NCBI GenBank assembly: GCA_964036315.1
Contig: OZ038487.1
Location: 59,831,662-59,895,661, forward strand
Direction: 5' to 3'
Length of the DNA stretch: 64,000 nucleotides
Source of the DNA: Acanthosepion esculentum
Lineage: Eukaryota > Mollusca > Cephalopoda > Sepiida > Sepiidae
The translations under genes and the position numbers were made by a program. How positions within the stretch are numbered: position 1 is the stretch's first letter; each line of letters begins with the position of its first letter. Under the pieces are notes generated by a model. The model ran no database searches, had not been told where the DNA came from, and saw only the letters and a list, made by a program, of their open reading frames with translations. Of this stretch, positions 33,820 to 44,690 are shown piece by piece.

Positions 33820-34180
33820 AAAAAATATCCATAACAATAATAATTCTGAAGTTGGTATATATAAAGTAAACTGTCACAAATGCTCCTCACAATACACTGG
33901 AGAAACCTTCAGAAATTTAAAAATGCGAATCAATGAACACAAATGTTTCTTATACACAGCAATTTATCAGATGCATTAGTCATACACTGAAATAAATTCA
34001 ACAAAAATTTATATCTAAAACTATAAATATGTTAAAATTAAAGAAAATGATTAAATCCATTACCTCCTATTACTTAATACATACGATGCAAAATTTAATC
34101 GAAATTATAATAGTGTAAATGAAATTACATTATTAAAAAAACAATCAAACCTTTTTGATTTTGAGAAATTGAATTACGGA
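33820..34180 (+). pseudogene. Penelope-like element GIY-YIG endonuclease relic
   Basis: The frame has NNSEVGIYKVNCHKCSSQYT followed by GETFRNLKMRINEHK. It shows the GIY motif, the C-x2-C-like pair upstream of YIG (here YTG) and the conserved Arg-Ile-x-x-His. The later part shifts frame. Downstream, GCATGTGTAGTCGAATCAAC (34286) matches the flank of the 8735 copy. Confidence 0.8.
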
Positions 34181-34433
34181 TATCTGTGACACATAGGACA
34201 CACGCAGAAACATATGAATTATATATGCAAAGTACATTAAAAAAAATCAAAATTTAAAATACTCAACATCTTTTGTTTGTTTGCATGTGTAGTCGAATCA
34301 ACGTAAACGAACCTAGTCCGATGTAGACCTAATGGACGTAAATCATCACCCTAAAACAATTTTTTCGCTTTGTCATACATCTTGCCACAAAAACTCTCTT
34401 TGATATATAAAATGTATATATCGTTTTCTCATA

Positions 34434-34542
<109 letters not shown>

Positions 34543-34548
34543 ATGAAA

Positions 34549-34747
34549 ATAGAAGTCAACACTTAGAGTGTCTGTTTCATGCTAGTCATGCAACAGTCTG
34601 TTTTATGCTAGACGATTGCATCTAGCATGAAACAGACAGTCGCCTCTAAGTGTTGACTTCTATGTTCACTTTTATATTTACACACGCTCTATCTCTGATA
34701 TTGAGCACTTAATCCCATAAATATAGCACATCTTAAGACTATATTTC

Positions 34748-34815
<68 letters not shown>
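34549..34815. mobile_element. Palindromic repeat bounded by (TA)n
   Basis: The left arm (about 34549-34584, ATAGAAGTCAACACTTAGAG) is the near complement of 34623-34662. A shorter inverted pair around TGCTAG sits in the loop. The right side continues as the same unit seen at 20930-21065, then (TA)n at 34750-34815. The structure looks like a unit joined to its own inverted half. Confidence 0.75.
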
Positions 34816-34826
<11 letters not shown>

Positions 34827-34939
34827 GTATATGCGCATTTCATTGAATACCACAGAAAGGTGCTATGATTAATTTTTTAATACAATTTCTCATATGATCA
34901 ATTTATTTTCTTTTCGGATGATAAATTATATAAAAACTG

Positions 34940-35420
34940 AATTAAGAATATTATAAAAAATATGCACAACACCAATCGACAATAGCAAAAAATTAGATTA
35001 ATTATTTATTAAAAAATATTCCAAACCTCTACCCTTATAGTTAAAAATAATAATTCACTTCATAGAACGCAATTAAATAGGACCAATATTACTTACGAAT
35101 ATAAGTGTCAATTAAGGAATTTTATTCCTGATCAATCAAAATTTGTAATTAATTATATAGGCCACACATGTTTGACACGAGGACACACTACACCTTTCTG
35201 ACCATAGCTCAATTAGGTCTCATTTAATACTCATGGAGACCTATCGGACACTATTCGTAACATACTTGTTGAAAACACAAATATAACAGCGTCATCTACG
35301 TGCAAGAAAAGGCTAAAAATAATGGAAGACTTATTAATAAAAACAAAAAATACAACATTCACCAATATCAATTATGGAAATGGGCATAATATCTTGACTG
35401 TGTTTTGAAAATAAAAACAT
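34940..35420 (+). pseudogene. PLE RT-EN linker and endonuclease C-terminus
   Basis: Fragments LRLIIY-KIFQTSTLIVKNNNS, RTNITYEYKCQL, YIGHTCLTRGHT, THGDLSDTIRNILVENTNI and KKRLKIMEDLLIKTKN match the C-terminal GIY-YIG domain region of PLEs (compare TNVVYEF-C, YIGxTxTxLSRRL, RKILxDNTKI, RLKILEALxIK). Stops are few but present. It is followed at 35472 by a hammerhead-like motif and then by the start of another PLE ORF. Confidence 0.8.
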
Positions 35421-35471
35421 TATATAAATACATACATACAACAATCTATTTCTCGTCAACAGTTAATATAT

Positions 35472-35513
35472 CTTGACGTTGAAAATGGCTAAATGTATAG
35501 CCGAAAGTGCTCG
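35472..35513 (+). ncRNA. Hammerhead-like motif at a PLE-PLE junction
   Basis: TTGAAAA, stem II GGCTA/TAGCC with a 6-base loop, GAAA, GTGC, TC, GG. Core positions 3 and 8 are T and A rather than C and G. It lies 50 bases after the endonuclease relic and before the next ORF start, the same place as the 37889-37928 motif on the other strand. Confidence 0.5.
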
Positions 35514-35574
35514 GATAGAAAGAAGAATTGGACAGTTTTTATATAATATATCACCCGAAAAGAAAAAAAAATAT

Positions 35575-35680
35575 TAGATCAAATGAGAAATTGTATAAAA
35601 AAACTTAATCAAAACACCTTGTCTGTCGTAATCAATGAAATGTGCATGAAAGACGGATTGCTGCCTAAACACACACACAC
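35575..35680 (+). pseudogene. PLE ORF N-terminal fragment
   Basis: The frame reads NCIKKLNQNTLSVVINEMCM followed by KDGLLPKHT, then falls into (CA)n. The equivalent on the minus strand at 37850-37735 reads AFNTTCLKERMLPKYT. PLE ORFs typically carry a Cys-x-x-x-x-(L/I)-x-P-K block near their start. Both copies stop at the same codon. Confidence 0.6.
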
Positions 35681-35690
35681 CCACACCTAA

Positions 35691-35770
<80 letters not shown>
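35655..35770. repeat. (CA)n-(TA)n microsatellite
   Basis: A CA run with two variant units is followed by a TA run. Confidence 0.95.
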
Positions 35771-35776
<6 letters not shown>

Positions 35777-35847
35777 GACATTTATGATATGTTTAACGTT
35801 CTTTGACATAAATGTCTGTAAAATAAATTGTCGGACATTGTCCAATT

Positions 35848-35916
<69 letters not shown>
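35771..35916. mobile_element. Dispersed repeat between (TA)n arrays
   Basis: TTAAAGACATTTATGATATG, TTTAACGTTCTTTG and TTGTCGGACATTGTCCAATT match segments of the palindromes at 45474-45602 and 61721-61830. It is bounded by (TA)n on both sides (right array 35851-35916). Confidence 0.75.
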
Positions 35917-35920
<4 letters not shown>

Positions 35921-35959
35921 ATCGGTCCTGACTTGTTATTCTGATTCCAGGCATTTTTC

Positions 35960-36235
35960 AACCTCAATAATATGCATGACATTTGTTCTAGTGAACTATC
36001 CTGTATGTATTTAATCTTGCTACTAGACTGGCAAATTGACCTCATGCTTTTACTGTTGAAATAGTTAAATTTAATCGTAAGTTCTATTCTAATACTTTCT
36101 TTTCTCGCACTTCTTACGTGTGCAAATTTATTTCACTTTCTTCTTTTCCTGCCCACTACACTCTTTAAAACTTTCAATGTAACGTCAAAAATCACCTTCT
36201 GTTTTCCTGAAACCTGTTCTTCCATTATCATTTCA
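35960..36235 (+). pseudogene. Jockey-like LINE C-terminal fragment
   Basis: The frame near 36020-36200 reads HAFTVEIVKFNRKFYSNTFF, then SRTSYVCKFISLSSFPAHYT. This matches the C-terminal FTVExxRCNRKFYxxSFFPRTSxLWNSLP segment of the family. The upstream part is frameshifted. Confidence 0.7.
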
Positions 36236-36257
36236 CCTCACTAAAATCTTCACAATC

Positions 36258-36270
36258 TCATATATGTATA

Positions 36271-36320
<50 letters not shown>

Positions 36321-36352
36321 TATACATATATATATATATATGTATGCATGTG

Positions 36353-36385
<33 letters not shown>

Positions 36386-36390
36386 GCATG

Positions 36391-36464
<74 letters not shown>
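36258..36464. repeat. Compound TA-rich microsatellite
   Basis: TA runs interrupted by TACA, TGCATG and AAATA units across about 200 bases. Confidence 0.95.
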
Positions 36465-36465
36465 A

Positions 36466-36640
36466 TATTTATATTATTCGTACTGTTGTCATCATTTTTA
36501 TTGTAATATTCACGACAATTTGGCCGCTGAACGCTGCGGCCTTCTTCAGGTGATATAAGTTGTAATTTCGAACCGAACACTTTACTTATTACACGGCGTA
36601 GATTGTTCTAATTCCACATGCCATGCCTTTTTTTAGATAT
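36466..36640 (-). mobile_element. Foldback element, half copy
   Basis: The arm TTATATTATTCGTACTGTTG, then GGCCGCTGAACGCTGCGGCC and TTCTTCAGGTGATA. The minus strand keeps CTGAAGA and an exact GGCCGC/GCGGCC stem II, but GAAA has become AAAT. The internal GTAGATTGTTCTAATTCCAC and CATGCCATGCC match the centre of the 40.9 and 42.7 kb copies. Confidence 0.75.
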
Positions 36641-37250
<610 letters not shown>

Positions 37251-37252
37251 AC

Positions 37253-37570
37253 AGTTCAAAAAGAACACTCCTGGTAATTTTTTCAGTTTGTCCAAAGTTA
37301 GTTGTTTTGTACTTCAAGTAAGAAAGAAATTATTATACATGGTTAAAAAGTGAGTCATTATTTTTTATTAGAAATTTTATTATGACAAAAAGTAATAAAA
37401 CATTTTATGATTAAATGTTGCTCTCGTTAAAATATCAAACCGTCGCCTTAAATACCTCAACACAAACATTTGGCATTCGTTGCAAAAGTATTTCAAACTT
37501 TTGATAATTGATTCCATTCCTTTTTCATTGACTCTAAGAGGTATTTTCATTTTTCATTTTGTCAAGTGGT
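37253..37570 (-). pseudogene. Tc1-like transposon 3' end
   Basis: The end at 37253 reads CAGTTCAAAAAGAACACTCC, like a Tc1 terminal repeat beginning CAGT after TA(C). On the minus strand the frame toward it reads KRNGINYQKFEILLQRMPNV followed by CVEVFKATV. This matches the C-terminal phrase SxPxxxxxxLVxSMPRRCxEVIKAxG of Tc1-like transposases. The rest of the element is missing. Confidence 0.6.
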
Positions 37571-37613
37571 TCACATACTAATTCTATGGGTGGCTTCAAT
37601 CTTTGAACTGTAA

Positions 37614-37850
<237 letters not shown>

Positions 37851-37888
37851 TTATATTGATATATATATATATATATATTCCAAAAGAC

Positions 37889-37928
37889 AACCGAGTACTT
37901 TCGAACGTCATCGTTCATCATCAGGGTC
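37889..37928 (-). ncRNA. Hammerhead-like ribozyme motif at a PLE-PLE junction
   Basis: On the minus strand: stem I GACC/GGTT (37925-37928 with 37889-37892), core CTGATGA (37918-37924), stem II GAACG/CGTTC with an ATGA loop, GAAA (37899-37902), self-complementary GTAC as a minimal stem III, and TC as the UH site. All invariant core residues are present. A (TA)n run follows about 10 bases later. PLEs are known to encode hammerheads with very short stem III; activity here is inferred. Confidence 0.65.
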
Positions 37929-38183
37929 AAATTTTTAACTTTAGCCAATTGCCTTGCAGCGGAATCGTATTGCTACATTTATAAGAAATAAATAAACGTT
38001 ACAAATTATTTTTAATTCAAGAGACGCGTTAATGTTATCACGTGCAGGCGAAGCCATGTGATCGTATGAAGTGGTGAAAAAGATTTTTTATTGTAAATAT
38101 CTAAAGATTGAAAATACGTTATGGAATTTTTTAAAAAATTCAAGTGAAATGATTATGTGATTATCTAATTACGTAGAACTATA

Positions 38184-38620
38184 TTATAGACATTGAAAGA
38201 TGTTTCCAGAAATATTATAAGCTGTGCGATTAATAAGAGATCTATTGCTTTTAATATGTAGTGCCTCTAAAATTTTAAGGCGGTTAATGTCTGTATGTTG
38301 ATCAATAATTTTAGTATTGTCTATAAGGATTTTACGAACGTCAGAATGCAGAAGGGAAACTGTATGTGACATAAGATGTTGTTTAATAGCACTAGAATTA
38401 TTTAAATGCATAGTAAATCGTCTGGAGAGCCGGGTGGTTGTAAATCCAATGTATGTATGTGAATTAGAAGAGCATTCTTCCAAATGACATTAAAACTCAT
38501 ACACAACATTAGTTCTATCAACCACAGCAGTAACTGGAGAAGGGTTATTGCTCATTAGCAGGCCAGATGTTTTAAATTTACTATAATATATATTAATTTT
38601 TAAGATATACAAAAGTTTTA
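38184..38620 (-). pseudogene. PLE GIY-YIG endonuclease C-terminus
   Basis: The minus strand reads SNNPSPVTAVVDRTNVVYEF, then after a frameshift near 38487 CHLEECSSNSHTYIGFTTTR, LSRRFTMHLNNSSAIKQHL, VRKILIDNTKIIDQHTDINR, LKILEALHIKSNRSLINRTA and a natural stop after FQCL. This is the PLE endonuclease domain with YIG and the conserved Arg. Only one frameshift is seen, so this is the youngest-looking coding relic in the window. Confidence 0.9.
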
Positions 38621-38677
38621 AAATACAAAAGAAAATCAGCAGGACTAAGTTTTCTTTGACATTTAATACAACGGGTT

Positions 38678-38679
<2 letters not shown>

Positions 38680-38740
<61 letters not shown>
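38680..38740. repeat. (TA)n microsatellite
   Basis: Uninterrupted TA run. Confidence 0.95.
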
Positions 38741-38833
38741 GAAACATATAAGAATCTATACAGAAATAGGCATGCACATGCGCACAAATATACTCACACA
38801 TGTATAAATAAATAATACAAACATACATATAAA

Positions 38834-38873
38834 CCGAGTGAGAAGAGGAGAAATTGAGAAAACTATATTTTGT

Positions 38874-38923
<50 letters not shown>

Positions 38924-38986
38924 CATATATATGAAACTAAATATAGTTTTCTCAATTTCTTTTAAATTTGAGAAAACTATATTTAG

Positions 38987-39031
<45 letters not shown>

Positions 39032-39073
39032 AAACTAAATATAGTTTTCTCAATTTCTCCTTCTCTCACTCGG
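38834..39073. repeat. Nested palindrome with (TA)n spacers
   Basis: The outer arms (38834-38877 and 39030-39073, about 44 bases) run from CCGAGTGAGA to an ACTATATTT(A/T)G end. Inside, 38931-38955 and 38968-38992 are exact 25-base complements with a 12-base loop. (TA)n runs separate inner from outer arms on both sides, so one unit appears four times in alternating orientation. Confidence 0.85.
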
Positions 39074-39084
39074 TATATATGTAT

Positions 39085-39143
39085 GTTCGTACAAAGTAGA
39101 AGCACGCATACACACAGGCACACAAATACGCACACACACGCAC

Positions 39144-39203
<60 letters not shown>
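39085..39203. repeat. (CA)n-(TA)n-(TG)n microsatellite
   Basis: Imperfect CA units, a short TA run, then a long TG run. Confidence 0.9.
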
Positions 39204-39208
<5 letters not shown>

Positions 39209-40024
39209 GTAATGTGCGACGCGCTTCAAATATTTAGCCGTCAAGAGCGACATGTTTTCTTTTTACGATGGCACTACATTTACCGTTCGCATCATGCCCT
39301 GCGTGCCTTCAACGATTATTACATATCTCTCTCTTGTGTCCCTACTTTCTTGAACGTCACTCCATCACCTACCAGACCCCGAGTACAAATTCCTGCTAAT
39401 TTCATTCTTAAGTTGCTGTCAGCATTACTGTTAAAACTGCTTATCTACCGAAGTGCATTTCTTCGCCAGTTTTTCCCCAAACAATATCTTCTGTTCCTCT
39501 TTTTGAACCACTCCCACTATAAACGGCGAACACTCTACTTGCCAGTACTAAAGCGTTGGATTTCAGCCATCAGTTGCAAAATAATAAGGCGAGTCTCTTG
39601 TCTCCATTACGCAGCATTTTCTTAATTCCAATATTTCCTCTGCTACTCTTAGCCAATCTGTGGTGTGAAGCTCACCACCCCGGCTCCGATACGTGGGTCT
39701 TACTTTCTCCGCCCGTGATGTGTGAGAGGTTACTCAAACAATACCTCAGACGGCTCCTTGTACATTCATCTGTCCAGCATTCTTGTCCCTACTCTTGTAA
39801 TACCGGTGGAAATATGTGCGAACGTACTTCTGCATTAGTTGACCAGGAATGGCCCTAGATCAACTTTTAGTGTATCTAGCTTCTTTGATGGTGTGACATG
39901 TCCATCAGGGTATAATATTGCTAATGTATTTGTAATGTATTTCTAATATTCATTACTGTAGATACAACGTTTAAACCGTTATAATATTGTCCTTTTGTGT
40001 GTGCGTGTTTGTGTATGAGAGCAA

Positions 40025-40059
<35 letters not shown>

Positions 40060-40189
40060 AGGGAGAGAGAAACAGATAGTATTTTAATGGTTAAAAAATA
40101 ATAATTAAAAATAATACTGTGGTCATACCGATATCCAAAGACTCATTTGAATAGCAAATATGTCTTCAAATAATTAAATGAAGTAATAA
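39204..40189. other. Unassigned, GC-richer DNA; no gene called
   Basis: About 39205-39870 is less AT-rich than its surroundings, has no repeat partner here and contains open frames of 137 and 100 codons with no known domain. It is the best place in this half to look for an exon or non-coding RNA. A (TG)n/(GA)n run lies near 40020-40070. Confidence 0.35.
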
Positions 40190-40690
40190 GAAACAGGAAA
40201 ATGTCATTAGAAGCAAAGAAAAGAGTTCTGACCTGCTATCTAATATCAGTCCTCTTATATGCCATAGAATGCTGGGCGATTTTCTCACGGATGAAAAGGG
40301 ACTTGTGTTAACAGAATAGTGGTCCTACAGAATGATTTTGAGCATGCCACTGACTTTAAATAAAATTGGATTAGAACAGAAAACTTATACTTCAAATTAG
40401 AAAGGGTCTGCTGACATTTATGAAGAAGAAACCTTGAAGAATATCATACCTACAGGACATAGTGAAGCCAAAGGAGACAGAGGGAAACGGCGAAAAGCAG
40501 ACCTAACGAGCTTGTGCAAATGGATAGCAGAACGGTTAATGGGATATCTGGTACAAAAGACAAATGTTGCTGAGAGCTACAAAGGATAGAAAGTGGTGGA
40601 GAGCTATGATTGCGCACGTCCTATATATGCAGACGTCTACTTGGTGGAGTAGACATATTCTATTTCATGCTGCTATCGGTGGGTTTTGTT
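40190..40690 (+). pseudogene. RTE-like LINE RT C-terminal fragment
   Basis: Reads MSLEAKKRVLTCYLISVLLY followed by AIECWAIFSRMK. Then, in shifting frames, come ILQIRKGLLTF, a YLQDIVKPKE block, ACANG (CKWM region) and LLRATKDRKWWRAMIAHVLY. The last is the conserved RTE ORF end (ATRDRKLWRAMIAHV). At least four frame changes. Confidence 0.8.
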
Positions 40691-40714
40691 TAAACATATT
40701 TTAAAAATGGATAT

Positions 40715-40753
<39 letters not shown>
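40715..40753. repeat. (TA)n microsatellite
   Basis: TA run. Confidence 0.95.
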
Positions 40754-40755
<2 letters not shown>

Positions 40756-40852
40756 CCATAGTTAATTTTCAGAATGGAATAATTGGCCTAAGAGAATGCT
40801 CCGACCTCGGTTTGTCTATATATCTGTGACGAGCTATCATGATTACTTACGA

Positions 40853-41114
40853 TATTTACATTATTCGGACTGTTACCCTCATCTCCAATGTCATATTCAC
40901 AAAAATAAACTTGGAGAGTTGAGTTAATGGGAAATTAACGGACACAGCAGGAAGAGACATGGCACGTGGAACTAGAACAATCTACCCAAGTGGACTAAAT
41001 AAAGGGTTCCATTCGAACTTCCAATCACCTGAAGAAGTCAGGTGCGTACAACGGCCGAAGCGTTGTGAATATGGCAATGAAAATGAGGATGAAAGTCTGA
41101 ATAATGTAAATAAT
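40853..41114 (+). mobile_element. Foldback element, full-length copy
   Basis: Inverted arms of about 50 bases (40853-40902 and 41065-41114) run from TATTTACATTATTCGGACTG to TCATATTCACAA and back. The 160-base centre holds GAGTTAATGGGAAATTAACG, CATGGCACGTGGAACTAGAA and then CAC-CTGAAGA, CGGCC, GAAG, CG, TT, GTG. The ribozyme-like part keeps stem I and the site but has GAAG for GAAA and a damaged stem II. No protein is encoded. Confidence 0.8.
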
Positions 41115-41117
41115 ATG

Positions 41118-41649
41118 TTTAACGCTCCGAACTTTTGTGAATATCGAGGCAGTTGTTACAATTGAGAAAGGATGCATCTCCCAGAATCTAGACGGCCAGA
41201 ACCTGGCAGCTGATTTTATTAACTCAATGAGGGATAAAAAGAAAAAGAAAACGGACTGGTTATATGCAATGACTCAAAAATAAAACTTGTATCGGTCTTT
41301 GATCATTGATCAGAACCTGTATTTCCATCTAACTCAATAATCGTGTGTTCTCCCAGGTAGGCCTTTTGTCAAACACACGCCAAATGTGACTTCGGTTCAT
41401 TCCAGAACTTGTATATACGGTCAATCGCTAAAGATGTGTATGGTTCCCTGTACCGATCCAGTTAGTAGATAACACCACCTGCTATGATCTTCATTTCTAA
41501 TTGTTTATTCGGTCGAGTTAGCTCGAACATCAATAAGTCTATTACGCCAATCCTCACGGTCCTTCATTAAGATCGGGATGTCAGTATGTGTCATAACATA
41601 GTTGGTCAATGTAGGTGATTAACCCTAGAGCTTAAGTGTGATGGAATCT
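41118..41649. other. No gene seen
   Basis: No recognised domain or repeat partner. Confidence 0.4.
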
Positions 41650-42200
41650 ACACACGGATGCTGAGCTATACTCCTGGAGACGACATCCAACTAAATCTAT
41701 GGACACATGCCTTATATTTTTTTCAATTTTTCGCGAACGCAAAATGCGCTTTGCAGGACACTGATGGAGAGCAAAACCAAGAACTCGCGAGTGATCTATT
41801 GTTCTACATTTCACAAGAGCTAAATCAAGCCGAACATGGAATACTGCTAGCATATCTGGAGTAGAGCCGCCGGGTCTTCACTTTGCAGGCTTGATAGAGT
41901 CTAAATGAAGAAACATTGCCGGTCATTTGCTGTTCTATAGCTATTCCTAAAACCAATTACAATTGTTAGCCCCTCTACATCCAACCCTTCCAGTTAAGAC
42001 CCTCCACGACGCGTACATTGAGACGAACCACTTTTCGGATTCCTTTAGTAAGGAGCAAGTCCTACCTGAACAGCTTCTTCCCAAGAACTATTGCTTTGTG
42101 GGACAGAATTTCAGGAGGATACTTTCCGGACTAATATAATCTGTTCAAGTCAACCGTTATCCTTTTTACATATCCTCCTAAACTGCAGCACTTACTTCAG
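41650..42200 (+). pseudogene. Jockey-like LINE C-terminal fragment, second subtype
   Basis: Shifting frames read LLFYISQELNQAEHGILLAY, a shifted form of FYISQxRPNMEYCxHIW, then WSRAAGSSLCRLDRV, ETNHFSDSF, RSYLNSFFPRTIALWDRISG and GYFPD. The FFPRTIALWD block corresponds to the FFPRTSxLWN segment of jockey-type C-termini. The wording differs from the 5.2-49 kb family, so it is probably another lineage. Confidence 0.7.
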
Positions 42201-42684
42201 TAAAACTCTACCTTGATTATTGTTAAAGTTTAAATAAGCAATCACTTTGGGACCAGGAACGAATTAATCTATTTTACGTTGATTCCTATTGGAAAATTTG
42301 TTTCGGTTTACGAACATTTCGGGTTACGAACGGTCTTCATGAACGAATTAAATTCGTGAACCAAAGATCCACTGCATATGAAAGCGTAGTCGACTGATTA
42401 GGAAATTAGACATCAGACCATTAACTCCGGGTGCAAATATCCATTTTGATTGTTTGCCAAGAAAATTAATTCATATGAACCTGGGTAGAGTTTGACTTGG
42501 TAGAAGTGATCGTCTGAGATGTTGATGCGAAAAAAAATACAGGTACTTAATTGTCCATATGAAACGCAGGTAGATATTTTAAAACCATTTTTGGGTGGGA
42601 GTATGCCATCATATACACGGTTATATGCCGTCAAATACGCTATTTCCTATCTGTCTATATTTCCGAGATATTTTAATTATTTAC
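42201..42684. other. Possible MITE tail; otherwise no gene
   Basis: About 42285-42375 (GGTTTACGAACATTTCGGG, GAACGAATTAAATTCGTGAA) resembles a widespread animal MITE end in which ACGAA words alternate. No partner copy in the window. The rest is unassigned. Confidence 0.4.
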
Positions 42685-42925
42685 ACTATTTACATTGTTC
42701 GGACAGTTTTCCTCATCTTTATTGCCACATTCACAAGGTTTCGGTCGTTGTACACCCCGGCCTTCGTCAGGTGATTGGAATTTAGAACTGAAATCTTTAT
42801 TTTGTCCACTGTAGACGGTTCTAGTTCCACGTGTCATGCCTCTTCCGGATGTCTCGGTATCACTTATATTTCATTAACTCATATGGCAACAAAGATGAGG
42901 ATAACTGTCCGAAAAATGTAAACGA
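42685..42925 (-). mobile_element. Foldback element, full-length copy
   Basis: Arms at about 42685-42730 and 42880-42925. On the minus strand the left half reads CAC-CTGACGA, A, GGCCG...CGACC, GAAA, CC, TT, GTG (42732-42773). Stem I CAC/GTG, GAAA and the TT site are intact. The centre carries GACGGTTCTAGTTCCACGTG and GTCATGCC, the complement of the 40.9 kb centre. Confidence 0.8.
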
Positions 42926-42944
42926 TATTTCCTTTAACTGAAAA

Positions 42945-43035
42945 GGTGAAACCACTCGATTTGATAGGGAAATTTAAAAATAAATCCTGTGCTGACGTTG
43001 CTAAGTTCTACGGTATTAACGAATAACGTTTCTTT
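42945..43035 (+). pseudogene. Tigger/pogo-type transposase HTH fragment
   Basis: The frame reads TEKVKPLDLIGKFKNKSCAD followed by VAKFYGINE. This matches the N-terminal psq-type helix-turn-helix of Tigger-like transposases (KVKVLDLIRKxKKSYAEVAKxYGxNESS). Only about 30 codons remain, directly next to the foldback element. Confidence 0.6.
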
Positions 43036-44690
43036 ACGTTTTAATAATTGGTCTGGTTTATTATTATTGAACGCTAGCATTCTATCCATAATACCCGGAT
43101 TCAAATCTCCCCGTGGTAGATATTCTTGATATGAAGATGATACCAGCGAGTGGTATCGTTAGGAAGTGCCTAAAAACCATATCGCATGTTGACCCTTTTC
43201 GCTAACCGTAAATGCTTGTGCTAGAAAGAAGTTACAAGTCATCGTAAACGAGTTATAGATTTACTCTGTGAGTAGTAAAGAAACAGAAATGTGCTTGAGC
43301 ATGTGTCTACAACAGGGATCAGCGAGTCACTACAGCGGATGGTTGTACTCAGAAACGGGCAACCATTCGTTACATTACTATATATCTATATAACTGTTTT
43401 CTAAGATTAGTCTGGTTAAAGGACAATCTGGTTGAGCGCTTAGTGTGCATGGAACTCGTTATGTTAATGGATCAACTACGGTAGGAATCTTAGTTCGTAT
43501 CCATAGATGTTGGCGATGTGAAAATATTAATTCATACATGTCATGTAAGATATTTAGTGTGGATTTTTTTTCAATTTATAAAATGTCACGTCTTTATATA
43601 TGTGTGTTTTTACGAAGTTGATTTGTTTAAAGTCTTTGTTTAATTTTCTCCATTAAATTATCATCTTCGACAACCGTTTCATAATCGCTAGGATTTTATT
43701 GTTTTATATGTTAGTCATTTTTATTCCTGCTTAAGGAAAACATGAAGGCCAGTTCTTGTCGGAAACTGTGTGGCCGTAGTTAGAGAGGTTTTTTTTCTTT
43801 CCTGGAAATAGCATTCACAAATATGTCAGTAACAATGCATGGATAATACTCATCAAAGGCAAGTATCTGTGTGTGTGAGCACGCGCGTGTGTGCGTGTGC
43901 GCACGTTCTGTCTTAGTTTCATTTTATTTTTTTGTTGCCAACAGGCGTGTAATTAACTCATAATTCTCCATTTTTAAATTGTTGTTTCCTTTCTTGTGCT
44001 ATTGAACATACGAATAGACGGCTACGTGTCATTTGTATTATAGTTAATGTTCTTTCTATTTTTTATTCCTAACTGCCTTCAACCTTCAATGTAACAAAAT
44101 GGCGGAAGCAAAATGGCTGCTTGTCACAGGATATTAAAATTAAATCGAAACTTTTGGGAAACAACTCAGGACAAAAACAAATTGAAAGAAAACTAGAATA
44201 TTTCAAGGAAACTGTTTCATAATTCCTGCTACAAAATTGCAGAAAAAAAGTACGCAAAAATATGGCAGAAACGTTCTCTATTGATTCGGAATGAAGGATT
44301 CATATATTTTCGATTCGAGACATTTCTTTTGTATTTTTATTTGCAAGAATTCAAGGGATGAACACCATTTTAACTGAAATGCAGAAAATGAAGTAGAATT
44401 AATTAAAAAAGGAAAAGAAAAGAAAGAAAATACGAAGCAAACAAAATTAAAAAAATGAAATCAATAAACAAGACTTATGATGAAAAACGAAAATTATGAA
44501 AATTTTTAACTTTGACAAATATTATGGGATTAGTAAATGACTTGATAAAATAATTTAGGACCAACTTTCCTGACAGATTGAAATACTTTTGATGGCATCA
44601 GTAACTTTTTTAATATTCCCGAGAAGTAGAAAAATATCTAACAAATCAAGTATGCTAATAATAATAATAATAATAATAGCAGCAATAATA
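43036..44690. other. No gene seen; SINE-like patch
   Basis: About 43075-43230 has a B-box-like GGATTCAAATCTCC and CTTGATATGA shared with 17430-17480, so it is probably a SINE remnant. A (TG)n patch lies near 43868-43905 and an AAT run at 44657-44680. About 44380-44470 is A-rich. No coding domain. Confidence 0.45.
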
